Below are positions 46,101 through 56,515 of a stretch of DNA of 64,000 nt, piece by piece. Position numbers and translations under genes: made by a program. The notes beneath the pieces were generated by a model. That model saw only the letters and a list, made by a program, of their open reading frames with translations, did no database searches and was not told the origin of the DNA. Each line of letters opens with the position of its first letter. Within the stretch, counting starts at the first letter, position 1. This DNA comes from Micromonospora sp. CB01531 (GTDB lineage Bacteria > Actinomycetota > Actinomycetes > Mycobacteriales > Micromonosporaceae): the NCBI RefSeq assembly GCF_001905095.1, contig NZ_LWLS01000001.1:358581-422580 (forward strand). The letters are read 5' to 3'.

Positions 46101-46718
46101 GTCGACCTCACCGTCGACCGGGGGCAGTTGGTGCTGGTGGTCGGGCCGGTCGGATCCGGCAAGTCGTCGCTGCTGCGGGCCCTCGCCGGGATCGTGCACC
46201 ACACCGGCGCGCTGCGCTGGAACGGCGAGCCGGTGACCGAGCCGGAACTGTTCCTCCGCCCCAACCAGGTCGGCTACGTCGGTCAGCTGCCCCGGGTGCT
46301 CTCCGGCACCGTGGCCGACAACATCGCGCTCGGGCACGAGGTGGACGCCGCCGAGGCGGTGTCGACCGCCCAGCTCGACCACGACCTGGCCGCCGCCGGC
46401 GGTGGGCTCGGGCTGCTCATCGGGCACAAGGGCACCCGGCTCTCCGGTGGGCAGCTCCAGCGGCTGGCGCTGGCCCGGGCGCTGGCGCCGCGTACCGAGC
46501 TGCTGGTCGCCGACGACGTGTCGTCCGCGCTGGACGTCACCACCGAGCTGGCGCTCTGGGCGGCACTGCGGGAGCACGGCGTGACCGTGGTCGGGTCGAC
46601 CGCCAAACGGGCCGCGTTGGTCCGGGCGGACCACGTCGTGGTGCTGGTCGACGGGGCGGTGGTGGCGCAGGGGCCGTGGCGCGACCTGGAAACCGACTGG
46701 GGCCACCTGGCGGGCTGA
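43182..46718 (+). CDS. single-chain ABC exporter with two membrane and two nucleotide-binding domains
   Basis: A 1178-residue fusion: membrane domain 1 (about 15-300), NBD1 (310-560), a Pro/Ala linker with a repeated ERPVAT/ERPVA unit, membrane domain 2 (630-900), NBD2 (955-1175). NBD1 has GRTGSGKST, LSAGQEQLVAFARIL, VVILDEATARLD and IIAHRLSS, all intact. NBD2 has GPVGSGKSS and LSGGQLQRLALARAL, but its Walker B is LLVADDVSS and the H-loop His is missing (VVGSTAKR). This is an asymmetric heterodimer-type exporter in one chain. ATG with GGAGGA upstream; monocistronic after the TetR gene. Substrate unknown. Confidence 0.9.
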   Translation: MRLLRDLWATAPRRMALVGFLTVLGAGGQAAASALAGPVLVQRSSGWFVLLAVALVAAVVSDLVIGLVMARVTADWSADVRRRLCRVALGQDLPTLETTPVGELLDRIDNDVYQVASELRNTGVRLAQGLAVCLLATVSALFVWWPAGVGMVVLTALLGVLLRRPTARIGPARMAEEEAWSDLAAVMEEAVHGQDDVRTSLAQPYVLRLYARRAAEVLARGKRVFLMSAKVTTVAGGGIRAGIAAVVLAGAWALTTGRVDGTRLTAIWLLALAFGATVEHIARWVPHLQYALGAWARVQLLSDARQEPVGGVAPAGGDLTVRGLTFRYPATSEAERGPALRDVRLTFARGRSYALVGRTGSGKSTLAKVLTRAVEVPRGTVFLGDTDLMDLDVERLRQWIAVVPQRTEILAGTLAENVALFDPDLLDEAPRALDELGLGGWVAELPDGVHTRLGEGGQALSAGQEQLVAFARILVRDPQVVILDEATARLDPVTENRVRQATERLLAGRIGIIIAHRLSSVRRCDEVVVMGDGAVLEAGPLRESERFAELLAHSHAGAYAAATAGRGGVDLLPAPAGEWDDEPVATVTPAPAERPVATLAPAPAERPVAVPKTDPPPVPPAPPARTMREILRLGLNDPRYGLASVAMFVVMLLLGLDGSILPWLWADVVDGGDPWLPALGIAAALLLILPLPFLTNLRFPQWWVRQMLRISARLVHGQTGPRRVSGHTPAEVVAQGGDTDRVVQLADNLMDQFIALALLVSMVAVTGSVVPGLFFVGTMVVSGLAATLFGPRLERTARGTVKARAAFATALVSSLSAARTVKLAGATRPVLDHLARLDVVRSDRQRREIAMQVWARSTPSMASGLLPIGAWALYLTGGLSAGGVLVAVSTLGAARWFAWTTASLVSHYPSARVWTRRTVAMAGVAAYSATVPGVDIAAGTAPAPVPAARRPLRRLELAGFGALHTDGTLAVRDVDLTVDRGQLVLVVGPVGSGKSSLLRALAGIVHHTGALRWNGEPVTEPELFLRPNQVGYVGQLPRVLSGTVADNIALGHEVDAAEAVSTAQLDHDLAAAGGGLGLLIGHKGTRLSGGQLQRLALARALAPRTELLVADDVSSALDVTTELALWAALREHGVTVVGSTAKRAALVRADHVVVLVDGAVVAQGPWRDLETDWGHLAG

Positions 46719-46744
46719 CCACCGCCCGGTTCGCCGTTTCCGGT

Positions 46745-46799
46745 GATCATGAGGTGAGCGGGGACGAAAGGGGTGAATCGCCCCGCCAGCCTCATGATC
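46745..46799. repeat. palindromic repeat between convergent genes
   Basis: Arms GATCATGAGG (46745-46754) and CCTCATGATC (46790-46799) are perfect, and the inverted symmetry continues imperfectly inwards (GCGGGG/CCCCGC). It resembles the 29396 repeat in position (gene end) and in its TGATCA-start. Possible terminator or REP-like element. Confidence 0.65.
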
Positions 46800-46841
46800 G
46801 ACCTGGACCCGACCGGCGTGGCCGGGGGCTGGCGGGGTGGG

Positions 46842-47909
46842 TCAGAAGGCGCGGGTGTACTGGTTCGGCCAGTCGGGGGTGGCGCCGAGCTTGGCGGCGG
46901 CGCGGCGGGGCCAGTACGGGTCGCGCAGCAGCTCCCGGCCGAGCATCACCAGATCGGCCTCGCCGCCGGCGACGATCTGCTCAGCCTGCTCCGGCTCGAC
47001 GATCAGGCCGACCGCGCCGGTGGGCACGCCCGCGTCGCGGCGGATCCGGGCGGCCAGCGGCACCTGGTAGCCGGGGCCGACCGGGATGCTCGCCCCGGCC
47101 GAGGCGCCCCCGGACGAGGCGTCCACCAGGTCCACCCCGGCGGCGGCCAGCTCGCCGGCGAGCACCACGCTGTCCTCGACGGTCCAGCCGCCGTCCACCC
47201 AGTCGGTGGCGGAGATCCGGGTGAGCACCGGCACCGCCGCACCGACGGTGGCGCGGACCGCCCGGGCCACCTCCAGGGTGAGCCGCATCCGGCCGGCCCG
47301 GTCGCCGCCGTACGCGTCGTCCCGCCGGTTGGTCAGCGGGGAGAGGAACTCGTGCAGCAGGTAGCCGTGCGCGGCGTGGATCTCCACGGCGTGGAAGCCG
47401 GCGTCCAGCGCCCGCCCGGCGGCGACGGCGAACGCCTCGACCACCCGGGCGATCCCGGCCTCGTCGAGCGCGGCCGGCCGCCGGTGATCGGGCAGGAACG
47501 GCTCGCTGCCGGGGCCGACCGGCGTCCAGCCGCCCTCGGCGTCCGGCACGCCACCCCGGTGCGCGGCCCACGGCCGGTACGTCGACGCCTTGAACCCGGC
47601 GTGCGCCAGCTGCACGGCCGGCACCGCCCCCTGCCCGGTGAGGAACGCGGTGATCGGCCGCCACGCGTCGACGTGCGCGCCGGACCACAGCCCGGTGTCC
47701 TGGGGGCTGATCCGCCCCTCGGGCACCACGGCGGTGGCCTCGGTGATGATCAGCCCGACCCCGCCGACGGCGCGGGAGCCGAGGTGGATCCGGTGCCAGT
47801 CGGTGGGCAGGCCATCCGGGCCGGCGCTGTACTGGCACATCGGCGCCATGGCGACCCGGTTGGGCAGGGTGACGCCGCGCAGGGCGAGCGGGGTGAACAG
47901 GGCACTCAT
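46842..47909 (-). CDS. NADH:flavin oxidoreductase (Old Yellow Enzyme family, YqjM-like)
   Basis: A 355-residue FMN ene-reductase in a TIM barrel. LFTPLALRGVTLPNRVAMAPMCQYS is the typical N-terminal strand (given in pieces), EIHAAHGYLLHEFLSPLTNRR holds the active-site His pair region (HAAH), and LGRELLRDPYWP is the C-terminal FMN phosphate motif. ATG 47909 is chosen because GGAGGAT precedes it; an upstream in-frame start adds 7 residues. A terminator lies upstream, towards the symporter gene. Confidence 0.92.
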   Translation of the reverse strand: MSALFTPLALRGVTLPNRVAMAPMCQYSAGPDGLPTDWHRIHLGSRAVGGVGLIITEATAVVPEGRISPQDTGLWSGAHVDAWRPITAFLTGQGAVPAVQLAHAGFKASTYRPWAAHRGGVPDAEGGWTPVGPGSEPFLPDHRRPAALDEAGIARVVEAFAVAAGRALDAGFHAVEIHAAHGYLLHEFLSPLTNRRDDAYGGDRAGRMRLTLEVARAVRATVGAAVPVLTRISATDWVDGGWTVEDSVVLAGELAAAGVDLVDASSGGASAGASIPVGPGYQVPLAARIRRDAGVPTGAVGLIVEPEQAEQIVAGGEADLVMLGRELLRDPYWPRRAAAKLGATPDWPNQYTRAF

Positions 47910-47930
47910 GTCGGGATCCTCCAACGACAT

Positions 47931-47960
47931 GCAGAGGGGCCCCGGGTGGGGCCCCTCTGC
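47931..47960. terminator. terminator of the symporter gene
   Basis: A perfect 13-bp inverted repeat (47931-47943 and 47948-47960) with loop GGGT, 10 bp past the end of the minus-strand symporter gene. Confidence 0.85.
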
Positions 47961-47970
47961 GTCAGCGGTG

Positions 47971-49275
47971 TCAGGCGGGGACGGGGACGAGCCGCTCCGC
48001 GGGACGGTCGGCCTCGTCCACGTCCACCAGGTCGCGCTTGCCGGCCGAGTCGTACGCCGCCCGGTCGAGGGTGCCCTCGCGGGCGGCCACGATGGTCGGC
48101 ACGAGCGCCTGCCCGGCCACGTTGGTGGCGGTGCGGATCATGTCGAGGATCGGGTCGATCGCCAGCAGCAGGCCGGCACCGGCGAGCGGCAGGCCCAGCG
48201 TGCTCAGGGTCAGGGTGAGCATGACGATCGCGCCGGTCAGGCCGGCCGTGGCGGCCGAACCGACCACCGAGACGAAGGCGATCAGCAGGTAGTCGGTGAC
48301 GCCCAGGTGCACCCCGAAGACCTGCGCCACGAAGATCGCGGCCAGGGCCGGGTAGATGGCGGCGCAGCCGTCCATCTTCGTGGTGGCGCCGAACGGCACC
48401 GCGAAGGAGGCGTACTCGCGGGGGACGCCGAGCCGCTCGACCGAGCGCTGGGTCACCGGCATGGTGCCCACCGAGGAGCGGGAGACGAAGGCCAGCTCGA
48501 TGGCGGGCCAGGCGCCGGCGAAGAAGCGCAGCGGGTTGAGCCGGCCCGCGCCCACCAGCAGCAGCGGGTAGACCACGAAGAGCACGATCGCGCAGCCGAC
48601 GTAGACGGCGGTGGTGAACTTGGCGAGCGGGGCCAGCAGGTCCCAGCCGTACGAGGCGACCGCGTTGCCGATCAGGCCGAGCGTGCCGAGCGGGGCGAGC
48701 CGGATGACCCACCACAGCGCCTTCTGCACGATGGCCAGCAGCGACCGGTTGAGCGCCACGAACGGCTCGGCGGCCTCGCCGATCAGCATCGCGGCGGCGC
48801 CCACCACCAGGGCGAGGAAGACGATCTGGAGGACGTTGCCCTCCACGAAGGCGCCGATCGGGTTGGTCGGGACGATGCCGGTAAGGAAGTCGGTCCACGA
48901 GCCGGTCCGCTTCGGCGCGGCGGCGCCGGCCAGGTCGAGCGTGACGCCCTTGCCCGGGTCGGTGAGCAGGCCGATGCCGATGCCGAGGCTCACCGCGATC
49001 AGCGCGGTGATGCCGAACCAGAGCAGCGTCTTCAGCGCCAGCCGGGCCGCGTTGGCCACGCCGCGCAGGCTGACCACGCTGACCACGATGGCGGTGAAGA
49101 CCAGCGGCGGCACGGCCAGCTTGAGGAGCTGGACGAAGAGGTGGCCGACCGTGTCGAGGGTGCTGGTCAGCCAGCTGACGTCGTTGGCGCGGGCGACGAA
49201 GCCGAGCACCACGCCGAGCACGAGGCCGAGCAGGATCTGCAGGGAAAAGGGGACTTTGCGCAGGGCGGAAGCCAT
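47971..49275 (-). CDS. dicarboxylate/amino acid:cation symporter, probably cystine uptake (TcyP-like)
   Basis: A 434-residue DAACS-family transporter with about eight membrane helices and two re-entrant loops. The serine-rich hairpin is FVSRSSVGTMP, and the conserved substrate-site helix reads FGATTKMDGCAAIYPAL. The GCAxIYPA form resembles cystine carriers of the TcyP/YdjN type more than glutamate carriers (NMDGT). Upstream, 41 bp away, is a 29-codon leader peptide ending with a Cys codon (see 49317-49406), which also points to a sulfur amino acid. The family is certain, the substrate inferred. Confidence 0.88.
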   Translation of the reverse strand: MASALRKVPFSLQILLGLVLGVVLGFVARANDVSWLTSTLDTVGHLFVQLLKLAVPPLVFTAIVVSVVSLRGVANAARLALKTLLWFGITALIAVSLGIGIGLLTDPGKGVTLDLAGAAAPKRTGSWTDFLTGIVPTNPIGAFVEGNVLQIVFLALVVGAAAMLIGEAAEPFVALNRSLLAIVQKALWWVIRLAPLGTLGLIGNAVASYGWDLLAPLAKFTTAVYVGCAIVLFVVYPLLLVGAGRLNPLRFFAGAWPAIELAFVSRSSVGTMPVTQRSVERLGVPREYASFAVPFGATTKMDGCAAIYPALAAIFVAQVFGVHLGVTDYLLIAFVSVVGSAATAGLTGAIVMLTLTLSTLGLPLAGAGLLLAIDPILDMIRTATNVAGQALVPTIVAAREGTLDRAAYDSAGKRDLVDVDEADRPAERLVPVPA

Positions 49276-49316
49276 GAGGATGCGTCCAAGTCTGAAGAGG
49301 GGCGGTCAGGGCAGCG

Positions 49317-49406
49317 TCAGGAACGAGGCTGCGCCGGACAGACGCCGCTGGCCTGCCGTCGAAGGTCGACGTACAGGCGCTCGGTGAGGTGCCAGACGTT
49401 GGTCAT
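49317..49406 (-). CDS. leader peptide of the Cys-containing actinobacterial type, upstream of the symporter
   Basis: The ATG at 49406 opens a 29-codon frame with HLTERLYVDLRRQASGVCP near its end. The pattern (hydrophobic/His, VDLRRQAS, then Val-Cys) matches the small 'putative leader peptides' found before sulfur-assimilation genes in actinobacteria, as I recall them. It ends 41 bp before the symporter start. A Cys codon near the end would let the ribosome sense Cys-tRNA and so control the downstream gene. No ribosome-binding site was confirmed. Confidence 0.65.
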   Translation of the reverse strand: MTNVWHLTERLYVDLRRQASGVCPAQPRS

Positions 49407-49491
49407 CGCCTGCGGATGCTACTCCCAGCCGGTCCACAGGCGGAAGGATCGACCGCCGTGATGCTCCTTACAGGCAGAGTTCACCCGTTCG

Positions 49492-50104
49492 TCACGGTCG
49501 GCGGGACAGCCCCAGGGCGGTGGCCGTGGCCAGGCCCCAGGCGGCGGCCACCGCCAGCAGCAGTCGCTCCAGCACCCCCACCAGTTCGCCGCGGCCCACC
49601 GCCAGCATGGCCAGCGCGATCGCCCCCGAGAGCGGCAGGGCCAGCGCCGCGCCGGCTCCGGCGATCCGGCGCAGCGGCCGGCCCGCCGCCGGGGCGGGCA
49701 CCAGCGCCAGCATCGCGAAGATCACCGCGGCCGTGGCCGCCACGCTGGCCCCGCCGTGCACCAGGTCCGCCACGGTGGCGGCCTCGAACGGCGGCAGCGG
49801 GCAGCCGGCGCTGCAGGTCACCGCGCCGGAGAGCACCGTGCAGGTCCCGCCGGCGGCGAGCAGCACCGCCGCCGTCCGCAGCGCCGGCGGCAGCGCCACC
49901 GCGAGCAGCAGCAGCGCCGCCGCCAGGGCGAAGATCCCGATCCGGTACGCCCCGGCGTACCCGCTGTCGGTGACGCCGGCCTCGCTGACGTACCCGGTCA
50001 GGCCCGGCCCGGGCCCGGCGACCACGGCGACCGTCACGGCGACCGTGCCGGCCACGACGCAGCCGGCGGCGGCCGACGCGGCGGCGGCCCGGGCGACGCC
50101 GGGA

Positions 50105-50112
<8 letters not shown>
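49492..50112 (-). CDS. DUF998 membrane protein
   Basis: A 206-residue protein with about six hydrophobic segments (AAASAAAGCVVAGTVAVTVAV; IGIFALAAALLLLAVALPP; AAVIFAMLALVPAP, and others). YVSEAGVTDSGYAGAYRIG is characteristic of DUF998 as I know it. Function unknown. Its 5' end overlaps the GST-like gene by 8 bp, so they are cotranscribed. Confidence 0.75.
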
Positions 50113-51070
<958 letters not shown>

Positions 51071-51175
51071 GCCGTCAACCTATCCGTTACGGGCGCGGAT
51101 ATCCTGGCGCCGGACGTCCCCGGTACCCGGCGGGCGCCCCCGCCAGCCCCTTCCACCCCCGAAGGACGCAGCACG

Positions 51176-52381
<1,206 letters not shown>

Positions 52382-52597
52382 GCCGTGGTCCGCCCGGCGC
52401 GCCCCCGCGGGCCGGGCGGTCGGCTCCGGCACCGGCGGTCGGCCGGTCCAGGCCGTCGACTGTGGATCTCCCGTACCTGGTGCTCGGCGCATAGAGTGGT
52501 CAGGACGACACGATCCCGCGGGTCGGCCGGTGTCCCTTCCGAGTGCCCGGGCGCCGGACGTTCCCGCACACGCGGAGACGACCTGGGGGGCCGAGCG

Positions 52598-53416
52598 ATG
52601 CAGACGCCGGACGGACCACCCGCCGAGATCGACCTGACCCGGCCCAGCGCGGCCCGGGTCTACGACTACTTCCTCGGTGGCGCGCACAACTTCGAGATCG
52701 ACCGGCAACTCGCCGAGCAGATCGCCGGCATGACCCCGCACCTGCCCGCCACCATGCGCGCGGGCCGGGAGTTCCTGCGCCGGGCGGTCCGGGTGCTGCT
52801 CGACGCCGGCATCGACCAGTTCCTCGACATCGGGTCGGGCATCCCCACCGTCGGCAACGTGCACGAGGTCGCCCAGGCGGCCAACCCCGAGGCCCGGATC
52901 GTCTACGTCGACATCGACCCGGTCGCCGTGGCACACAGCCAGGAACTGCTGGCCGGCAACGATCGGGCGGTCGCCGTCCGGGCCGACCTGCGCGACCCGA
53001 AGCGGATCCTGGACGAGGCCCGGTCCAGCACGCTGATCGACTTCGACCGTCCGCTCGGCATCCTGCTCGCCGGGGTGGTCCACTTCATCCACGACGCCGA
53101 CCGGCCCGCCGACATCCTGGCCACCCTGCGGGCTGCCGCCGCACCGGGCAGCTACCTGGTCATCTCCCACTCCACCTTCGAGGACCAGCCGCAGGAGATG
53201 CTCGACGCGCAGCGGTTGTCGGCGCGTACCGCCACCGAGATCACGCTCCGCTCGCGGGCCGAGGTCACCGACTTCTTCGGCGACTGGACCATCCTTGAGC
53301 CGGGCGTGGTGCACATGCCGCTGTGGCGACCCGACTCGCCGTCCGACGTGGACGAGCACCCCGAGCGGTTCGGGGCGTTCGGCGGCGTCGCCCGGTACGA
53401 CCGGCCCGCCGGCTGA
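52598..53416 (+). CDS. DUF574 SAM-dependent methyltransferase
   Basis: A 272-residue protein of the actinobacterial DUF574 group. It starts with DLTRPSAARVYDYFLGGAHNFEIDR and has the SAM motif FLDIGSGIPTVGNVHEVAQ. ATG 52598. Function not established; the family is very numerous in actinomycetes. The next gene (GGDEF-EAL) begins 6 bp after the stop and is probably cotranscribed. Confidence 0.87.
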   Translation: MQTPDGPPAEIDLTRPSAARVYDYFLGGAHNFEIDRQLAEQIAGMTPHLPATMRAGREFLRRAVRVLLDAGIDQFLDIGSGIPTVGNVHEVAQAANPEARIVYVDIDPVAVAHSQELLAGNDRAVAVRADLRDPKRILDEARSSTLIDFDRPLGILLAGVVHFIHDADRPADILATLRAAAAPGSYLVISHSTFEDQPQEMLDAQRLSARTATEITLRSRAEVTDFFGDWTILEPGVVHMPLWRPDSPSDVDEHPERFGAFGGVARYDRPAG

Positions 53417-53422
53417 GCCGAC

Positions 53423-55582
53423 ATGAGCGCCCCCGACGGGGACGACCTCAGCCGGCCGGGTGCCGCCGCGTACGCCGCCGAGTGGGCCCGGGCGGTGCGG
53501 CGGCTCGGGTTCGTGCCGATGAGCGCGGCCGAGACCGAGCGCCTGCTGCTGGCGCATGCCGTACGCCTGGGCCGGGCGCTGCGCGCCCCGACCTTCTCCG
53601 CCGAGGCGGGGGAGGAGGTGGGGCGGGCCCTGGTGGAGGCGCACTTCACCGAGCCGGGGGTGCTGGACTGGTCGGTCCGCGCCCTCGGTGACCGGTTCCT
53701 GCCCTCGGTGCTGCCGGCCCGCGCCGAGCTGCCCGAGGCACGGGACCGGGTCGCCGCGTTGCAGGGTGCGCTCGCCGCCGGCTTCGCTCGGGCGCTGCGC
53801 GACCGCACCTTCTACCAGCAGGAGCGGATCGCCCGCTCGGCCTGGCAGGCCCGGGACGCGGTGGAACAGGCCCTGCGGGACAGCGAGGCCCGGTTCCGCA
53901 CGGTCTTCGTCGGCGCGGCCATCGGAATCGGCATCGCCGGGGTGGACGGGCGGATCATCGACGTCAACGAGTCGTTCGCGGACATGCTCGGCTACTCCGT
54001 CGCCGAGCTGCGCCAGATCAACGTGGCCGCGCTCTTCCACGCCGACGACGCGGCCGGCATGTGGGAGCTATACCAGGAGCTGATCGAGGGGAAGCGGGAC
54101 AGCGCCCGGGTGGAGAAGCGCTACCACCGCAAGGACGGCAGCGTCGTCTGGACCGACCTGGCCGTCTCCCTGATCCGGTACGACGACGGCCGCCCCCGGT
54201 TCACCGTCGCCATGATCGAGGACATCACCGAGCGGCACGAGCTCCAGCAGCGGCTGCGTTTCCAGGCGCTGCACGACCCGCTCACCGGCCTGCCCAACCG
54301 CACGCTCTTCTTCGAGCGGTTGGGTGAGGTCTTCGACCGGGCCGGCCCGGAGGAGCGGGTCGGGCTCTGCTTCCTCGACCTGGACGGCTTCAAGGCGATC
54401 AACGACAGCCTCGGCCACGACCTCGGTGACCGGCTGCTCAAGGTCATCGCCTGGCGGCTGTCCGACTGCGTGGCCGGCCGCGGCCACCTGGTGGCCCGGA
54501 TGGGCGGCGACGAGTTCGTCATCCTGGTCGACTCCGGCGGCGGCCTCGACGATGCGGTGGAGGTGGCCGAACTGGCCCTGGCCGCGGTGTCCGCCCCGGT
54601 CCAGGTCGGGACCCAGCAGCTCGCCGTCTCGGCCAGCATCGGCATCGTCGAGTGCCCGGTCGAGGAGACCAGCGTCTCCGAGCTGATGAAGGCGGCCGAC
54701 ACCACCCTCTACTGGGCCAAGGCCGAGGGGCGGGGCCGCTGGGCGGTCTACGACCCGGAGCGCAGCGCCGCGGACATCGCCCGCTCGGCGCTGGCCGCGA
54801 GCCTGCCCGCCGCCCTGGACCGGGGCGAGTTCGTGCTGCACTACCAGCCCATCGTGTCGCTGCTCGACGGGTCCATGGTGGCGGTGGAGGCGTTGGTCCG
54901 CTGGCAGCACCCGGAGCTGGGGCTGATCGGCCCGGACCGGTTCATCGGGCTGGCCGAGGAGACCGGCCTGATCGTGCGCCTGGGCGCCTGGGTGCTGAGG
55001 CAGGCGTGCCGGGACGCGGAGGGCTGGCGGCGGGCGTATCCGGACGCGCGGCTGGTGGTCAGCGTCAACCTGGCCGCCCGGCAGGCCGACGATCCGGCGA
55101 TCGTGGAGACCGTCGCCGAGGCCCTGCAGCACACCGGGCTCCCCGCCGAGCTGCTGCAGCTGGAGCTGACCGAGAGCGCCGTGATGGGCAGTGGCGGCGA
55201 GCCGCTGCGCGCCCTGCACCAGCTCGCCGACCTCGGCGTACGGCTGGCCATCGACGACTTCGGCACCGGGTACTCGAACCTGGCGTACCTGCGGCGGCTG
55301 CCGATCCACTGCCTGAAGCTGGCCGGCCCGTTCGTGGAGGGGATCCGGGCCGACGGGGCCGACGCCGCCGCCGACCACCGGGACGAGCGGATCGTCGACG
55401 CGTTGGTCCGGCTGGCCCACGCGGTGGAACTCTGGGTGACCGCCGAGGCGGTGGAGACGGAGGCGCAGGCGGAGCGGCTGCGGGCGCTGCGCTGCGACAA
55501 CGGGCAGGGCCGCTGGTTCGGCGCGCCGGTCCCGGCCGAGCACATCCGCCGCCGGCTGGCCGGTGAGGAGGAGGCGGCGTGA
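53423..55582 (+). CDS. PAS-GGDEF-EAL cyclic-di-GMP signalling protein
   Basis: A 719-residue protein with an N-terminal helical domain (1-155), a PAS domain with PAC (about 160-275), a GGDEF domain and an EAL domain. The GGDEF site is intact (RMGGDEFVILV, G361-F365). The EAL site is intact too: EALVRWQHPELG (E489), SVNLAARQ, LELTESAVM, DDFGTGYSNLAYL and AEAVETEAQ. It could therefore both make and degrade c-di-GMP. No membrane segment is seen. The ATG start lies 6 bp after the DUF574 gene. Confidence 0.93.
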   Translation: MSAPDGDDLSRPGAAAYAAEWARAVRRLGFVPMSAAETERLLLAHAVRLGRALRAPTFSAEAGEEVGRALVEAHFTEPGVLDWSVRALGDRFLPSVLPARAELPEARDRVAALQGALAAGFARALRDRTFYQQERIARSAWQARDAVEQALRDSEARFRTVFVGAAIGIGIAGVDGRIIDVNESFADMLGYSVAELRQINVAALFHADDAAGMWELYQELIEGKRDSARVEKRYHRKDGSVVWTDLAVSLIRYDDGRPRFTVAMIEDITERHELQQRLRFQALHDPLTGLPNRTLFFERLGEVFDRAGPEERVGLCFLDLDGFKAINDSLGHDLGDRLLKVIAWRLSDCVAGRGHLVARMGGDEFVILVDSGGGLDDAVEVAELALAAVSAPVQVGTQQLAVSASIGIVECPVEETSVSELMKAADTTLYWAKAEGRGRWAVYDPERSAADIARSALAASLPAALDRGEFVLHYQPIVSLLDGSMVAVEALVRWQHPELGLIGPDRFIGLAEETGLIVRLGAWVLRQACRDAEGWRRAYPDARLVVSVNLAARQADDPAIVETVAEALQHTGLPAELLQLELTESAVMGSGGEPLRALHQLADLGVRLAIDDFGTGYSNLAYLRRLPIHCLKLAGPFVEGIRADGADAAADHRDERIVDALVRLAHAVELWVTAEAVETEAQAERLRALRCDNGQGRWFGAPVPAEHIRRRLAGEEEAA

Positions 55583-55628
55583 CCGGCTCGCCGCCGGTCG
55601 GGCCCGCCGGCGGAGCGAGGGAGGCGGC

Positions 55629-56129
55629 GTGGACCTGACCGACACGCAGGCGTTGGTCTCGGTGCTGGCCGGCCTGGCGATCCTGGCCGGGCTGGCCGGG
55701 GTGGTGGTGCCCGGGCTGCCGGCGCTGCCGCTGTGCTGGGGCGGGGTGCTGGTGTGGGCGCTCTTCGGCGACGCCGGCCCGGGCCGCTGGGCGGTGCTCG
55801 CCGCCGCCACCGTGGTCGCCGTCGGCGGTGGGGTCGTCAAGTATCTCTGGCCGGGGCGGAACCTGAAGCGGACCGGGGTGCCCACCTCGTCCCTGCTGGC
55901 CGGGGGCCTGCTCGGGCTGGTCGGGTTCTTCGTGATTCCGGTGGTCGGCCTGCCGATCGGCTTCGTGGGCGGGGTCTGGGGCGCCGAGCGGCTGCGACTG
56001 GGCAGCAACCAGCTCGCCTGGCCGGCCACCGTGCAGGCGCTCAAGGCCGCCGGGCTGTCCATGCTGATCGAGTTCCTGTCCGGGCTGGTCATCGCGGCGC
56101 TCTGGGTCGCCGGGCTGCTGTTCGCCTGA
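55629..56129 (+). CDS. DUF456 membrane protein
   Basis: A 166-residue protein with four to five hydrophobic segments rich in Gly (VVVPGLPALPLCWGG; GGGLLGLVGFFVIPVVGLPIG). This is the DUF456 pattern. GTG 55629 has GGAGGCGG upstream. Function unknown. It follows the GGDEF-EAL gene by 46 bp. Confidence 0.85.
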   Translation: MDLTDTQALVSVLAGLAILAGLAGVVVPGLPALPLCWGGVLVWALFGDAGPGRWAVLAAATVVAVGGGVVKYLWPGRNLKRTGVPTSSLLAGGLLGLVGFFVIPVVGLPIGFVGGVWGAERLRLGSNQLAWPATVQALKAAGLSMLIEFLSGLVIAALWVAGLLFA

Positions 56130-56515
56130 TCGGCCGGGCCGGTCGACGTCGCCGATCCGGGCTGGTATTCACGGCGGGCAGGCCGGGTGCGACGGCGCGG
56201 GCGTCCGGGGGTACGGCGAACCGCCGTACATCAGTGAGAGAGAGGTGGACGCCGCGCGCCGTCGCGGTCCGGGCGTTGCCGAGCGCCCGGCGTTGGGCCC
56301 GTCGCGATCGGGCCTGGTCACTGGCTCAAGGATGCCGTCGGCGCCCCCGGGCGGCAACGCATTTCGCGCGCCTCGGGCTGGGGGCATCGATTAATGGTCT
56401 GGTCCTGGCTGAATTTTCGGTCGATCTCCATTGACCTGGTTGCGGGTGGAGGCTCATCATCCCGTCAGGCGGTGACGCAGGTCACAGTCTTCACCCCCGT
56501 CCAAGGGAGACACCG
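56130..56515 (+). other. 386-bp intergenic region with possible permease promoter
   Basis: No gene was recognised. Near the 3' end a possible -35 TTGACC (56431-56436) is followed 18 bp later by CATCAT (56455-56460), which could drive the permease gene. AT-richer sequence (ATCGATTAATGG) just upstream may be regulatory; the FadR-type regulator of the cluster is a candidate binder. Confidence 0.35.

Noticed and set aside
47590..49461. Plus-strand open frame of about 620 codons
   Set aside because: It is antisense to the ene-reductase and symporter genes, rich in His/Gln/Arg/Gly with no motif; a typical GC-bias shadow.
52598..53416. DUF574 methyltransferase as part of a c-di-GMP system with the next gene
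   Set aside because: The close spacing supports cotranscription, but nothing in the sequence links the functions.
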